From the NCBI GenBank assembly GCA_046349635.1, contig JAXMBX010000003.1:1-64000 (forward strand): a DNA stretch of 64,000 nt, in the 5' to 3' direction. The stretch is from JAXMBX01 sp046349635 (GTDB lineage Bacteria > Planctomycetota > Planctomycetia > Planctomycetales > Planctomycetaceae). Both the position numbers and the translations under genes were made by a program. How positions within the stretch are numbered: the stretch's first letter is position 1; each line of letters starts with the position of its first letter. Positions 1 to 9,437 of the stretch are shown here, in pieces. The notes beneath the pieces are model-generated. The model was not told the origin of the DNA. It was given only the letters and a program-made list of their open reading frames with translations, and ran no database searches.

Positions 1-252
1 GCGCTCCACCGCATGGTCCCGGAACTGATCCCCGTCTGCGAGGAGGAAGCCGTCCGCTTCGCCTGCAATGCCGTCGTCGTCGGCAAGGATGTCTTCCTGA
101 ACACCGGCTGCCCCCGGCTGGAAGAAGATCTCCGCGGTCGTGGTTACACTCCCCACGCGACGGATTTGTCGGAGTTCCTCAAATCGGGGGGGAGTGCGAA
201 GTGCCTGACCCTCCGGCTGGACGGGGAAGAAGCTGCCGCCTGGAGAACCTGA
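1..252 (+). CDS. Amidinotransferase/dimethylargininase-like protein, C-terminal part
   Basis: The reading frame is open from the first base, so the gene starts upstream of the window; about 83 C-terminal residues are visible. The segment contains NTGCPRLEE, then GGSAKCLTLRL near the end. In the arginine deiminase / dimethylarginine dimethylaminohydrolase superfamily the nucleophilic cysteine sits in a glycine-rich G-x-x-K/H-C context close to the C-terminus, which matches this CLTL segment. Such enzymes hydrolyse or transfer the guanidino group of arginine derivatives in the cytosol. Substrate cannot be told from this fragment. The next gene begins about 410 bases downstream, so no operon is implied. 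Confidence 0.7.
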   Translation, partial: ALHRMVPELIPVCEEEAVRFACNAVVVGKDVFLNTGCPRLEEDLRGRGYTPHATDLSEFLKSGGSAKCLTLRLDGEEAAAWRT

Positions 253-665
253 TCCCCCCGTCCGGCGCTCCGATTTTCCCGGCAGGTCCGTTTGCGCAAG
301 CTATGATTGTGAAGGTGCTTCCAGCGTCTTCTTCCGACGCTCCCCCACTTGGAATATGCTTGACATTGCAGTTTTAAACCCGGATGATCTTCAGTGTCGG
401 AACACCAACGGACTCGCCAGTTTGACGCTCGCAAGGGCTTCTGGGGCCACGGTTTTCCATCCACAGGATGGGAAACGTCGGGCCTTGGCAAAGTCACTCC
501 GTTTGCTGTTTTGACACTACCTGTTTCTTCGATTTTGGACCGGTTTTGACCCGTTCGATCCGGACGGCACATACTTCGGTCATACTATCGATGCACAGAC
601 TTCCTGATTGATTGACGCTCCCTGATTGATTGACGGGTGAATCCAGTACGAAGGACTCGACATCC
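253..665. other. Intergenic region upstream of the STAS gene
   Basis: No convincing gene is seen. A long minus-strand frame across 144-572 has arginine- and serine-rich shadow-type composition and no recognisable motif. The only structure noticed is a short direct repeat at 603-635, listed separately, which lies 31 bases upstream of the likely STAS start codon. Confidence 0.5.
603..635 (+). repeat. 15-bp direct repeat upstream of STAS gene
   Basis: CCTGATTGATTGACG occurs at 603-617 and again, identically, at 621-635, an 18-bp period. It lies just before the STAS gene. It could be a pair of protein-binding sites or a chance duplication; TTGACG at the end of each unit resembles a sigma-70 -35 box, but no matching -10 box was identified. 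Confidence 0.5.
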
Positions 666-1022
666 ATGAATGCTCCTCAACGACGCATCGATATCGAAGA
701 AATCGACGATGTCACCGTAGCCAGGTTCGTCGACAAGAAAATTCTCGACGAAGCCAACATCCAGATCATCGGGAACCAGCTTTTCGGCATGGTGGACGCC
801 GACGGACGCAAGAAAATCGTCCTCGACTTCACCAACGTCGAATATCTCTCCAGTGCCGCTCTCGGCAAGCTCATCACCCTGGACAAGAAGGTCAAAGCCG
901 CCAAGGGAAAGCTCAGGCTCTGCAATATCCGCCCGGATATCTATGAGGTGTTCGCCATCACCCGCCTCAATAAACTGTTCGACATCCGGGATTCGCAGGA
1001 ACAGGCCCTGAATGGAATATAA
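666..1022 (+). CDS. Anti-sigma factor antagonist, STAS domain
   Basis: A 118-residue single STAS domain of the SpoIIAA/RsbV type. These proteins bind an anti-sigma kinase when unphosphorylated and release the sigma factor. The strand-helix segment LDFTNVEYLSSAALGKL carries the serine pair (about S62-S63) where family members are phosphorylated by the partner kinase. I chose ATG at 666, preceded by AAGGA about 10 bases upstream; the frame can be extended to a TTG at 630 but that adds a low-complexity tail. The next gene, 143 bases downstream on the same strand, encodes a matching HATPase kinase, so the two probably form a partner-switching module. No sigma factor or PP2C phosphatase lies next to them. 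Confidence 0.9.
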   Translation: MNAPQRRIDIEEIDDVTVARFVDKKILDEANIQIIGNQLFGMVDADGRKKIVLDFTNVEYLSSAALGKLITLDKKVKAAKGKLRLCNIRPDIYEVFAITRLNKLFDIRDSQEQALNGI

Positions 1023-1024
1023 AA

Positions 1025-1048
1025 CCGTACGGCATCTGAACCGTACGG
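1025..1048 (+). other. Repeated CCGTACGG palindrome, possible hairpin
   Basis: CCGTACGG at 1025-1032 and 1041-1048 can pair as an 8-bp stem with an 8-base loop, three bases after the STAS stop codon. There is no T-tract, so an intrinsic terminator is doubtful; it could attenuate transcription into the kinase gene. Confidence 0.4.
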
Positions 1049-1165
1049 AATCTTAACCCCTGATTCTCTTGTCCCTCACCACTCACACACGGTTGCACGC
1101 GGTCATTTCGAGGTCTCATTCCACAGGCAAAGATTGCCGTCACCAATGAAGTCACGACGTTTCTC

Positions 1166-1594
1166 ATGGCTCTGATCGAAGAGTTTCGGATCCGGATTCC
1201 CAGCGATACCGCGGCGGGCCACTCCGTTCAGGAGCGGATCGTCAGCCGTTTGGAGGAGTTGCAATACTCTTCGCGCGACGTCTTCGGTGTCCGCCTGGCC
1301 CTTGAAGAAGCCCTCGTCAACGCCATCAAGCACGGCAACCGCATGGATCGCAATAAGCACGTGGACGTCTTCTGCCAGATCCACGACGGCTTGGTCCACA
1401 TCGAAATCGAGGATCAAGGCCCCGGCTTCAAGCCGGCGGACATTCCCGATCCCACCAGTGACGAAAATCTGGAACGACCCGGCGGACGGGGAATCCTCCT
1501 GATGCGCTCCTTCATGAGCCTCGTCGAGTACAACGATCGCGGCAACAAGATCGTCCTCGAAAAGGAAAAAGAGACCGAAACCGCCGCCGACTGA
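1166..1594 (+). CDS. Anti-sigma regulatory serine kinase (RsbW/SpoIIAB type)
   Basis: A 142-residue GHKL ATPase. The N box LALEEALVNAIKHGN (about residues 44-58), the G1 box DQGPGF (83-88) and the G2 box GGRGILLM (106-113) are all intact, so ATP binding is expected. Family members phosphorylate the STAS antagonist and sequester a sigma factor. Length is typical for the family. The start ATG at 1166 gives a natural N-terminus MALIEEFRIRI. The gene follows its likely STAS substrate (666-1022). The cognate sigma factor is not adjacent; the ECF-like factor at 60.2 kb is a different type. Confidence 0.9.
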   Translation: MALIEEFRIRIPSDTAAGHSVQERIVSRLEELQYSSRDVFGVRLALEEALVNAIKHGNRMDRNKHVDVFCQIHDGLVHIEIEDQGPGFKPADIPDPTSDENLERPGGRGILLMRSFMSLVEYNDRGNKIVLEKEKETETAAD

Positions 1595-1625
1595 CGGTAT
1601 CTGGGGGCGCCGGCCACCGGACATC

Positions 1626-1698
1626 TTATCCCCTCGCCCCTTGTCGGAGAGGGGGGTCCGAAGGACCGGGTGAGGGGGCGAAACAAACGTCTCTGAGC
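1626..1698 (+). repeat. Dispersed palindromic repeat, family B copy 1
   Basis: A hairpin of the form CCCCTCGCCCCTTGTCGGAG...GGGTGAGGGG followed by the tail AAACAAACGTCTCTGA. Copies with the same order of parts lie at 19427, 22559, 27752, 37558 and 52776, all in + orientation; the tail is weak or absent in the last. This copy separates the convergent kinase and methyltransferase genes. GC-rich repeats resembling this are common in high-GC bacterial intergenic DNA. Confidence 0.75.
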
Positions 1699-1717
1699 TT
1701 ACCTCCCCCCTTTTTTT

Positions 1718-2548
1718 CTACCGTCCACCCTCTACACTCTCCCCCGCAGTGCGCGGGCAGCCGATCAGGTAAATTGTCGGCATCATGATCGCATACGGCC
1801 CCAGGTGGTCGAACTGTCCCGCCTCCCAGTCGTATTCCGTCGCTCCCACCTCTTCCGCCAATTGACGCAGTTCCTCAGGTTTATACGTCCGCATCACGGA
1901 GACTGCCCCGTCCCACATCATGATCATCGGAGCGATCGGGATCAGATAGGTGAAAATAAACCGCGCCGGCGTCAGTTTACCGACCTTCGGAGTCAGGAAA
2001 ATCGACCGCCGGATCGCATCCAGCAGGATCACCGTCAGCATCCGCCATGACCGTTCGAGCGGCTCAAACGTCGCAATCGGCTGTCGCTTCTTCGCGGCAT
2101 CCGCCAGGATCAGCTTCACCTGCTCCGGACGAAAGTGATGCAACGCCGTAAACAGCGTCCGTACCCCGGTCAGTTCCTCCGGCACGTCAAAGGCGCTCGT
2201 CGATTCATACCGCGCCTTGACCGCTCCTCCCCCGTCCGCTTCACTCCGTTCGAACGCCTCCTTGTTCGGATACAGGTCCGTCAGCAACACTTCGACCGGG
2301 ATCTTCAGGTTCTTCGTCAGGATCTGCTGGACTTCCAGCAGCGGACCACCGGCCCCCGAGCACAGATCCACGATCCGCCGCGTCTCCACCTTGCCGAACA
2401 CCCCTTTCAGGTGCTTGGCGATGGAACGATTCAGCGATCGGCGCATCGGCTCGGACAGGCCGAATCGCAGGTGATCGGTGATGAAGTCACGAAACACGGA
2501 CGGGAGCCACGGTTGATCTTCCCACTCGAACAGATGTAACCGCCGCAC
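1718..2548 (-). CDS. Class I SAM-dependent methyltransferase
   Basis: The protein has the SAM-binding motif I segment RRIVDLCSGAGGP (about residues 57-69) followed by an acidic loop LLTDLYPN, as in Rossmann-fold methyltransferases. A hydrophobic stretch FIFTYLIPIAPMIMMW in the C-terminal half could contact a membrane or lipid-like substrate. Substrate is unknown. The frame is open up to 2656, inside a family A repeat, but a GTG at 2548 is preceded five bases upstream by AAAGGAGG, which strongly supports that start (276 residues). The gene converges on the STAS/kinase pair and is upstream-flanked by two tandem repeat A copies. Confidence 0.8.
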   Translation of the reverse strand: MRRLHLFEWEDQPWLPSVFRDFITDHLRFGLSEPMRRSLNRSIAKHLKGVFGKVETRRIVDLCSGAGGPLLEVQQILTKNLKIPVEVLLTDLYPNKEAFERSEADGGGAVKARYESTSAFDVPEELTGVRTLFTALHHFRPEQVKLILADAAKKRQPIATFEPLERSWRMLTVILLDAIRRSIFLTPKVGKLTPARFIFTYLIPIAPMIMMWDGAVSVMRTYKPEELRQLAEEVGATEYDWEAGQFDHLGPYAIMMPTIYLIGCPRTAGESVEGGR

Positions 2549-2609
2549 CCGCGCCTCCTTTCGCGGGAGCCGACTAGTCGGCCCCCTCTTCATCCATCCC
2601 CAGATCTCT

Positions 2610-2682
2610 GACAAAATGCGGTTGGAGATTCCGACCGATCTGCGATCGTTCCGCAACCGCCTTTCGTCCAGAGCATTTTGTC
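2610..2682 (+). repeat. Palindromic element family A, copy 1
   Basis: A 73-bp element with perfect terminal inverted repeats GACAAAATGC / GCATTTTGTC. Inside, GCGGTTG near the left end pairs with CAACCGC near the right, and the right part carries the family-wide TTCGTCCAGAGC box. Copy 2, sixteen bases further on, is identical. Confidence 0.9.
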
Positions 2683-2698
2683 AAAACTTATGCGGCCG

Positions 2699-2771
2699 GA
2701 CAAAATGCGGTTGGAGATTCCGACCGATCTGCGATCGTTCCGCAACCGCCTTTCGTCCAGAGCATTTTGTC
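2699..2771 (+). repeat. Palindromic element family A, copy 2 (tandem)
   Basis: Identical in all 73 bases to copy 1 and in the same orientation. Its right end is five bases from the stop codon of the minus-strand phosphorylase gene (2777). The identity implies a recent local duplication or an assembly duplication. Confidence 0.9.
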
Positions 2772-2776
2772 AAAAC

Positions 2777-4917
2777 TCAGTGCAACTTCATCTGGCAGGA
2801 CACCCCACCCGCCGCCGGAACGTACGAGTTCTTGGTGTAATCCATTACCATCCGGTCGGCACTGAACCGCCACCCCAGCGTCCGGATTCCCCGTTTCATC
2901 CGCGAAATCCACTTCTGGGGCAGATCGTCATGATCCCGGTCGTAGAACATTGGAATCACTTCACTCGTCAGCGTCTTGAACAACGCCTCCGAATCCCGCT
3001 TGTCCTGCACTTCCTGCTGGGCGTGCGTCCGGCCGTTGCCGATCGCAAAGCCGTTGGTCCCGTCGTAAGCTTCCGCCCACCATCCGTCGAGAATGGACAG
3101 GTTCAGGATGCCGTTCAACACGACCTTCTGGCCGCTTGTCCCGGAAGCCTCGAGCGGACGGCGTGGATTGTTCAGCCACACGTCCACCCCCTGCACCAGA
3201 TGCCGCGCCAGGTTGATGTCGTAATTCTCCAGGAACACGACTTTCCCCAGGAAAGGTTTCTGCTGCGATAACTTCATGATCCGCTGCAGGATCTTCTTTC
3301 CGGGCTCGTCCGCCGGGTGCGATTTCCCCCCGAACACGATCTGAATCGGATGATCGGGATCGTTCACCAGCTTGGCGAGAGTGTCCGGATCGAACAGCAC
3401 CAGGTCCGCCCGTTTGTACGGGGCGAACCGCCGTGCGAATCCAATCGTCAGCACCCGCGGATCCAGCGCGTTCTTGAACGCCGCCGTGATCTCATCCGGG
3501 TCATTCCGCCGTTTCGACTCCTGTTCCAGGTGTTCACGGGCATACAGGATCAGGTTGTTCTTCAATGACTGGTGCGTCTCCCACAGTTCCCCTGAGGACA
3601 CAGTCTCGAAGTTCTCCCACACCTCCTGCTCGCCGTTTTTCAAATGCCAGTTGAGCGGCAGCACGCGGTCGTACAGCAGCTTCATCTGCCCCGCGAGCCA
3701 CGTCGGGACGTGCACACCGTTGGTGATATGCCCGATCGGAATCTCTTCCTCTCCGCGCCACGGCCACAGCGTGGACCACATACGGCGGCTCACCACCCCG
3801 TGCAGGTTGGACACGGCATTCGCATACCGGCTCAGTTTGAACGCCAAAACCGTCATGCAGAACGTTTCGTTCGGATTTTGCGGCTCCACCCGCCCCAAAG
3901 CCATCAATCCGTCCGGGCTGAGGTCTCTTCCCGTAGTGCGCGCCAGGTGTTCTCGATCAAGTCGTAGGAACCGGTCGTCCGGCCGGGACCGGCGTGTGCG
4001 TCGTAAAGCAAGCTGCCGCTGCCGTCTCACGCAACGCCTCGTCAAACGAAATCTCGTCTTCTTTCATCCGCGTCCGGATCACTTCCAGCCCGGCAAAGGC
4101 GGGGAGGACCTTCGTTCATGTGGATCACCCCCGGCTGGATTCCCATCGCCGCTCGGCGCCGCGGACCCCACCAACTCCGAGGATCAATTCCTGGCGGATG
4201 CGGACTCGCTGATCACCGCCGTACAGCCTTGCCGTCAGGCGACGATCTTCCGGGCTGTTCTGCGGCACGTCCGCTGGAGTCGAGCAGGTACAAAGTGATC
4301 CGTCCCACCTTCACCCGCTACACTCGCGGTGTGGATCGTCCCGGTGCGGGTGTTGATCGAGATGACGACCTGTTTCCCCGGTCGAGCCGCCGGCGCCACC
4401 GGTATCGACTTGATATCCAGATCGTTGTACGACTCCTGCTGCCAACATCTTTGTCGACCTGCTGCTGGAAGTATCCTTCGTGATACAGCAGACCGATCGC
4501 GATCAGCGGAATCCCCAGGTCGGAGGGCGCTCTTCAGGTGATCCCCCGCCAGGATTCCCAGACCGCCCGAGTAAATCGCAAGCGATTCGTGAATCCCGAA
4601 CCTGCGGAGAAATACGCCACGGGACGCCGCTCCCAGCACCCCCACGTGCTTGCTGGCCCATGTATCCATGGACGCCATGTATTCCTGCCACCGACGGTAC
4701 GCGTAGTTGATGCGCGGATGCAGCACCAGTTCCAGCGCCCGCTGTTCCAGCGACGCAGGTGTGACCTTCAATAACCGGACCGTTGCGGGTGGTCAGACCA
4801 CAACTCGGGGTCGATCTCGCGGAAAATCTGTGTGACTTCCGGATGCCAGCACCACCACAGGTTCTGACTCAGGTCGACCAGTCGGTTACAGATGTTTTCT
4901 CTGCGGCATGGATCCAT
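2777..4917 (-). pseudogene. glgP: Alpha-glucan (glycogen/starch) phosphorylase, frameshifted
   Basis: Pieces in different frames together cover about 712 codons, the length expected for the short alpha-glucan phosphorylase family, which releases glucose-1-phosphate from glycogen using PLP. The N-terminus (4917-4790) reads LVDLSQNLWWCWHPEV; the next block (4771-4500) has HESLAIYSGGLGILAGDHLK; the C-terminal block (about 3950-2777) is continuous with GFARRFAPYKRADL and the PLP-lysine motif EASGTSGQKVVLNG, then LDGWWAEAYDG. Frame breaks occur near 4790, between 4500 and 4300, and between 4240 and 3950. The C-terminal half is clean, so sequencing indels in the middle or real decay are both possible. 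Start ATG at 4917 is approximate. The 244-bp gap upstream (4918-5161) shows no gene. Confidence 0.85.
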
Positions 4918-5161
4918 TCCCTGTGATTTGTTGAAATCGTTCTGCACACAGCCGCTCGCTCGCTGACGGAACCGTCACAACTTCTGGAACGCGACCGCCG
5001 TTGCGCCAGAAATGTTCAACCGGTCCAATCACGCAGTATAACGGACCTGACGCGAAGTTCGAGTCTCCCCGCAGTTTCCACGCCCGAAATGTCGCCGGAA
5101 GTTGCCCTGCTTCGCGAAATCTTTACGCAATGCGCAATCTCAGAGGGAGGACTTTTGACCG

Positions 5162-7203
5162 TCACCCGGACTTCCCGGTCAGAGACTCCAGCCACTCCGC
5201 CGGGTTCTCCGGCTCTTCTATTCTCAACCTTGAGACCGCCCCGTCGCGCAAGCGTCCGCTGATGTTAAAGGACTGCTCCAGGTCCGTTTTCGAAAGTGAT
5301 TCTCCGCCTCCCCGCCGTCCCCCGGCGAAGGATAACACGGGGGCTTTCACCAGCCCCGCCAGCGTGGGAATGTCCCCCACGTCCTTAAGAATCCCTGTCA
5401 CCATGCTTCCGATCAACTGACCCACATAAGGCGTCTCCGAGACATAACTCGCCAACCCGTTCCACACCCCTACGCTCGCTACTCCCTCGGCAAAAATCCC
5501 GGCACTCAACGCACACACCCCACCCTGCTCCAGGCCGATCAACATCCGCGGCACTTCGGACGCGACCTTCCACTCCTCGATCACCTTTAGTAGCCGCAAA
5601 GCATCCCAGGTCCAGCCACCCAGCAACGGCTTCCCGCTCCACAATCCCCACTCGGCCGTGTTGTGGTCCGCGGCGCTGGCGATCTGGTTGTTCGCGGGGG
5701 ACAGTTCCCCGACCCCGCGCGGATTCAGCACGGCGATATTCCATTTCCTCTGCAACATCTCCGTGACGACCGGATGCTTGCGCGTCTCTGCAAACTTTTC
5801 CAAATGCACCACAATCCCCACGGGCAAGCCTTTTCCCCGGCGCGATGGATGCACAGACTTCCAGCCCCGGCTCCGATTGATACCACACCCGTACGAATTT
5901 CGGGTCAGCGTGCCGCCCAATCCGGACGCAGCGGAGCTGCCGCCGAAGATCCCACCGGAAAACCGCCGAATAGCTTGTCTCAGAATCTCTTTCTTCTTCT
6001 CGCACCACGCCGCATTCTGTCCCTTGTCTGCCGGCGGTTGATTCTTCGCAGCAAGGTCCCGGCCGACCTGCCAGAAGGCGGCAGCGTCACGAAATCCTCT
6101 GGCCGCGATCCTTCCGGAAAACACCGCAGTTGCTCTCGGTCCTCCAGTTCCAGTTTCGGCTCGGGAATCGGGGATCCATCCCCTGTCCCCTTGAGTTGCA
6201 GTGTCATCCAGCCATACATCGCCTCCCGCATCGGCTGGCTGTAATCGTGTCCCGACTCGAAAATCGCATGCTTCAGCTTCGTCCCCGCCTGGTACAGGTC
6301 GTAGATCGGTTGGACGTTGCGCAGGCTCCCCGTCGCCTCCTTCACCGAGAATTGCACCGCATCCCGCGTCGCATTGACCACCATCAATGCCCGGGGGGCC
6401 GTCAGCGACAGAATTCCCGCCTCTTCGGTCCACCGGACCGCCCCCGGCACGACCTCGCACATGCAGCACGCTACCCCCAGGTACACGCTGTAGCTTCCCA
6501 CCGAACAAACCGGAACCACGCATTTGATCCGCTCGTCAAATGCCCCCACGTACATCGACTGGTTCCCTCCCCCGCTCGCCCCCGTCACCCCAATCTTCTC
6601 CCCATCCACCTCCGGACGGGTCTGCAGGTAATCCACGGCTCGCATGTTTTCAAACACTTGGATCGCCGACAGGCAGTACCCCGTCGGAACCAGCGTCGCT
6701 GCCGTGAGAGAGCCGTGATATTCCCCCAGCTTCGTCCCGACCGCCCGGTCCCCCGCACCGAATGCATCCACCGCCAGCACGAAGAATCCCAGCTTCGCCA
6801 GCCCCTGGCAACGCGACTGCACCACCGGATCCTGTTTCGCCCCCGCCCAGTGCCCATGCACGTTCAACACCGCGGCCACCTTCTTTTGCGAATTCCGGCC
6901 CGGCTTGTCGGGGACATAAGCGAGTGCGGTCATCCACACATCCGGCATCGTCTCCAGCAAGAGCTTCTCAACCCGGTAGCCGTCACGCTGCACGGTCGCC
7001 AGAGTTTTGACGCGTGGTTTTTCCGCCCCTTGGGGAAATCCACCCCACGCCGCGAGCAGCTTTTGTCGGAGCTCCGTTTTCGAGCGTTCCCATTCCGGGA
7101 GGGAACCAGCCGGGCACGGGATTTTTTTCGCCGTTGCGAACTCAGTCCGCACAAGCCGCAGATAATCTCCGGACCGCGCCGCGGTCGAAGTCAGATCGGT
7201 CAT
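5162..7203 (-). CDS. Alpha/beta hydrolase (acetyl xylan esterase-like), one frameshift
   Basis: About 680 codons in two frames that join near 6075. The N-terminal part (7203 to 6080) is an alpha/beta hydrolase: a VLNVHGHWAGAK oxyanion-type loop, a nucleophile elbow in VTGASGGGNQSMY, and the late segment FESGHDYSQPMREAMYGW with the likely catalytic histidine. This resembles the AXE1/dienelactone-hydrolase-like enzymes common in planctomycetes. The C-terminal part (6075 to 5162) has a second alpha/beta-hydrolase-like fold region (VLNPRGVGELSPANNQ, LIGLEQGGVCALSAG). No signal peptide is visible. The start is 12 bases after the preceding glycosyltransferase gene, so it is probably cotranscribed. 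One indel at about 6075 would restore the frame. Confidence 0.7.
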
Positions 7204-7215
7204 CGAAGTACACTC

Positions 7216-8388
7216 TTACAGCGGATAGCGTTTAAAACTTGCCGCGGATTTTCCGCACGCAACGCCCGCAAGTGTACCAAGACCGGTGCTGAAAGGCTCG
7301 CAGAAAACGGCCTTCCGAAACCACCCCACCGCTTCCGACGGACGCCCCTGTGCCAGGTACCAGAAACCCCAGTCCGCCGCCATCTCTCCCTGATAACCCC
7401 GCGGCCATTCTTTTTCCGGTCGGGCTTCTTCTGGTTCTAATCCCAGCAGTTCCACATACCGCCGCGTGATCGTCTCGATCGTGAATTCCCGAGAGACCAG
7501 ATCCCATCCCGCACGGACCATTCCGCGCCGCAGTTCGACGCTTCGCAACTGCCGCAACGCCTTTCGCCAGTCATCGGTATGCCGACACAGGAATCCGTTT
7601 TCTCCCGACTTCAGAATCTCCTCATACGCTGGGATTGCCCCCGCCAGGGGAATCGCCCCCAACGCCATCCCTTGCACCAGCCGGTTGCTCGACTTTGCCA
7701 ACTGTTGCGGCGTCGATCCCGTGGGAATCAGGCAGGCATCCGCCACTCTTAACACCTGGCTTGCCTCTTCCGGTGACCAGGGCGCCGTCGCCTCCGGATG
7801 GTTCGACACCGTTGTCAGTTCCAGATCCTGAAACTCCTGCTCGCGCAGAATGTCCCGGATTTCCCCCAGCGTTTCCCAGTGCGCCCCCTGCCCGATCCAT
7901 GCCAGCTTCAAATGCTTCGTCCGATCCGGCACCCGCTCCGCCAGTTCTACCTCCGTCAGCAGTTCTTCAACCGCATCCGGAATGACAGCCGTCGGAACCT
8001 GCAAATGACACTCCCGATACTTCTTCGCCAGATATTCTGAAGTGCAGATCAATTGATCCACGTGATTAACGATCTCACTCTCCGGATACAGATCGCATTC
8101 CGAGAAACAAACCTTCACGCTTCGCTTTCGGAGTGTTTGAGCAAACGCTTGCGCCCGCGGTCCCCGCACCGTCTCCAGAATCACCACATCCCCGGCCGCG
8201 AACAGAGTCGATTCCGCCAGTGGAACGGGATCATGCCACGGCAGATCGTACCGCTGCACGTCCTGAGGCGGTCCCACCAGGATCTGCGAGTCATATCCCT
8301 GTCGCAGCAGTTCTTCATGGATCCGGTGTCCATGAATCCGTGAACTTCCCGTCGCCCGGCTTCCGAACAGCACCCAGTGGAGAGTCAT
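7216..8388 (-). CDS. Glycosyltransferase (GT4-like, GT-B fold)
   Basis: A 390-residue protein starting MTLHWVLFGSRATGSSRIHG, a GT-B N-terminus. It has a conserved-looking acceptor/donor region VPTAVIPDAVEELL, LKLAWIGQGAHWETL and the C-terminal P-[ST]-x-x-E-like loop in LVQGMALGAIPLAGAIPAYEEIL, where an E follows the GxIP turn as in GT4 enzymes. A tail after residue 330 (AADWGFWYLAQGRPSEAVGWFRKAV) looks like one TPR unit. ATG at 8388 has GGAGGAGAAGGA just upstream and overlaps the stop of the preceding gene by four bases (ATGA), implying translational coupling. It probably adds a sugar to a surface glycan. Confidence 0.8.
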   Translation of the reverse strand: MTLHWVLFGSRATGSSRIHGHRIHEELLRQGYDSQILVGPPQDVQRYDLPWHDPVPLAESTLFAAGDVVILETVRGPRAQAFAQTLRKRSVKVCFSECDLYPESEIVNHVDQLICTSEYLAKKYRECHLQVPTAVIPDAVEELLTEVELAERVPDRTKHLKLAWIGQGAHWETLGEIRDILREQEFQDLELTTVSNHPEATAPWSPEEASQVLRVADACLIPTGSTPQQLAKSSNRLVQGMALGAIPLAGAIPAYEEILKSGENGFLCRHTDDWRKALRQLRSVELRRGMVRAGWDLVSREFTIETITRRYVELLGLEPEEARPEKEWPRGYQGEMAADWGFWYLAQGRPSEAVGWFRKAVFCEPFSTGLGTLAGVACGKSAASFKRYPL

Positions 8389-9422
8389 TCCTTCTCCTCC
8401 TGAGTCCCCAGCGTCGGATAGGGAACCCCGTTTGTCAGCCAATCCTCCACGCGCGCCACGAGGGCCACCATCCGGGGCCGATCCGCGGCGGACAGCCGCA
8501 ATGATTTCCCCACGGTCATGTAGGGCAACCATCGCAACGCCTGTCCGATCAGCGGACCATGTTCGGCGACCGTCGCCGGAAAGAATTTTCGCGTGACAAA
8601 TTCCAGCCGCCGCGCGGAGTTGATCTCTCCCGCCGTCAACAGTTGCAACGTCGCTTTCACCAGCGCTAACCTCAGTTGCTGAACTTCTTCCCGGATCAAA
8701 TCGGCTCTGTTTTCTCGCTGACTCAGTGTTTGCCACGCCCTGATGTGCGTCGGCAGCCAGCCCCCCAGCATTCGCATCGGATCGGAACTCATCGACCCCG
8801 CATACCGCCGATAATACGCCCCCACTTCCGGGATCGAAACCAGCAACCCTCCCTGCAGCGCGATCCGCAACCACAGGTCCCAATCCTCGCACGCCGGAAA
8901 CGAGGCATCAAAGCCCCCCGCCTGGAACACCAACTCCCGCGGCACAAGATACGCATGCACCGGCCCCAGGTTTCGCGTGATCAATCCCGGCAGAAACGCC
9001 TGCTCCAATGGCTGATCCAGCACCGGTACCAGATCCCGCTCCGCCCCCTCGGAAAACGTGGCGTACCGCATCAATATCGTCGCGCCGGGTTTGGCATTCG
9101 CCCCCCGCATCAGCCATTCATACGCCCGCTCATGCAGCAGATCATCCGCATCCAGAAAATGCAGAAACGTACCTCGCGCCTCACGGCAACCGGTATTCCG
9201 TGCTCCGGAAAGTCCCCGGTTCTGCTGCGTCACCAGTCGCAATCGCGGCTCACTCGCAAACAGATTCTGGGCGACTCGCTCCGTTTCATCTGTCGACCCA
9301 TCGTTGACGAGAATTCCTTCCCAATCAGCGAACGTCTGCCGCCGCAACGTCTCCACCACCTCCGGCAGAAACCGCGCCTGGTTGTAACACGGAATAATCG
9401 TACTGATCTTCGGTTGAGTCAT
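8385..9422 (-). CDS. Glycosyltransferase family 2 (GT-A fold)
   Basis: A 345-residue protein with the family 2 signature: ISTIIPCYNQARFLPE at the N-terminus, NDGSTDETERV (about residues 40-50) and the metal-binding LDADDLLHE (about 90-98). The C-terminal third lacks obvious membrane segments. It would transfer a nucleotide-activated sugar at the cytoplasmic side of the membrane. It is the first gene of a three-gene minus-strand run (9422 to 5162) and its stop overlaps the start of the next gene. The insertion sequence begins 15 bases upstream of its start codon, so its native promoter is probably displaced. Confidence 0.9.
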   Translation of the reverse strand: MTQPKISTIIPCYNQARFLPEVVETLRRQTFADWEGILVNDGSTDETERVAQNLFASEPRLRLVTQQNRGLSGARNTGCREARGTFLHFLDADDLLHERAYEWLMRGANAKPGATILMRYATFSEGAERDLVPVLDQPLEQAFLPGLITRNLGPVHAYLVPRELVFQAGGFDASFPACEDWDLWLRIALQGGLLVSIPEVGAYYRRYAGSMSSDPMRMLGGWLPTHIRAWQTLSQRENRADLIREEVQQLRLALVKATLQLLTAGEINSARRLEFVTRKFFPATVAEHGPLIGQALRWLPYMTVGKSLRLSAADRPRMVALVARVEDWLTNGVPYPTLGTQEEKE

Positions 9423-9437
9423 TCTCGCCGTATCAAA

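Noticed and set aside
144..572. 142-residue minus-strand frame next to the amidinotransferase
   Set aside because: Overlaps the real + gene, has shadow-like Arg/Ser-rich composition, no motif and no ribosome-binding site.
3372..4298. 308-residue + strand frame antisense to the phosphorylase
   Set aside because: Serine/arginine-rich antisense of a recognised gene; no motifs.
6130..7440. 436-residue + strand frame antisense to the hydrolase
   Set aside because: Very rich in Arg, His, Pro and Gln as expected of antisense to C-ending codons; the opposite strand has clear hydrolase motifs.
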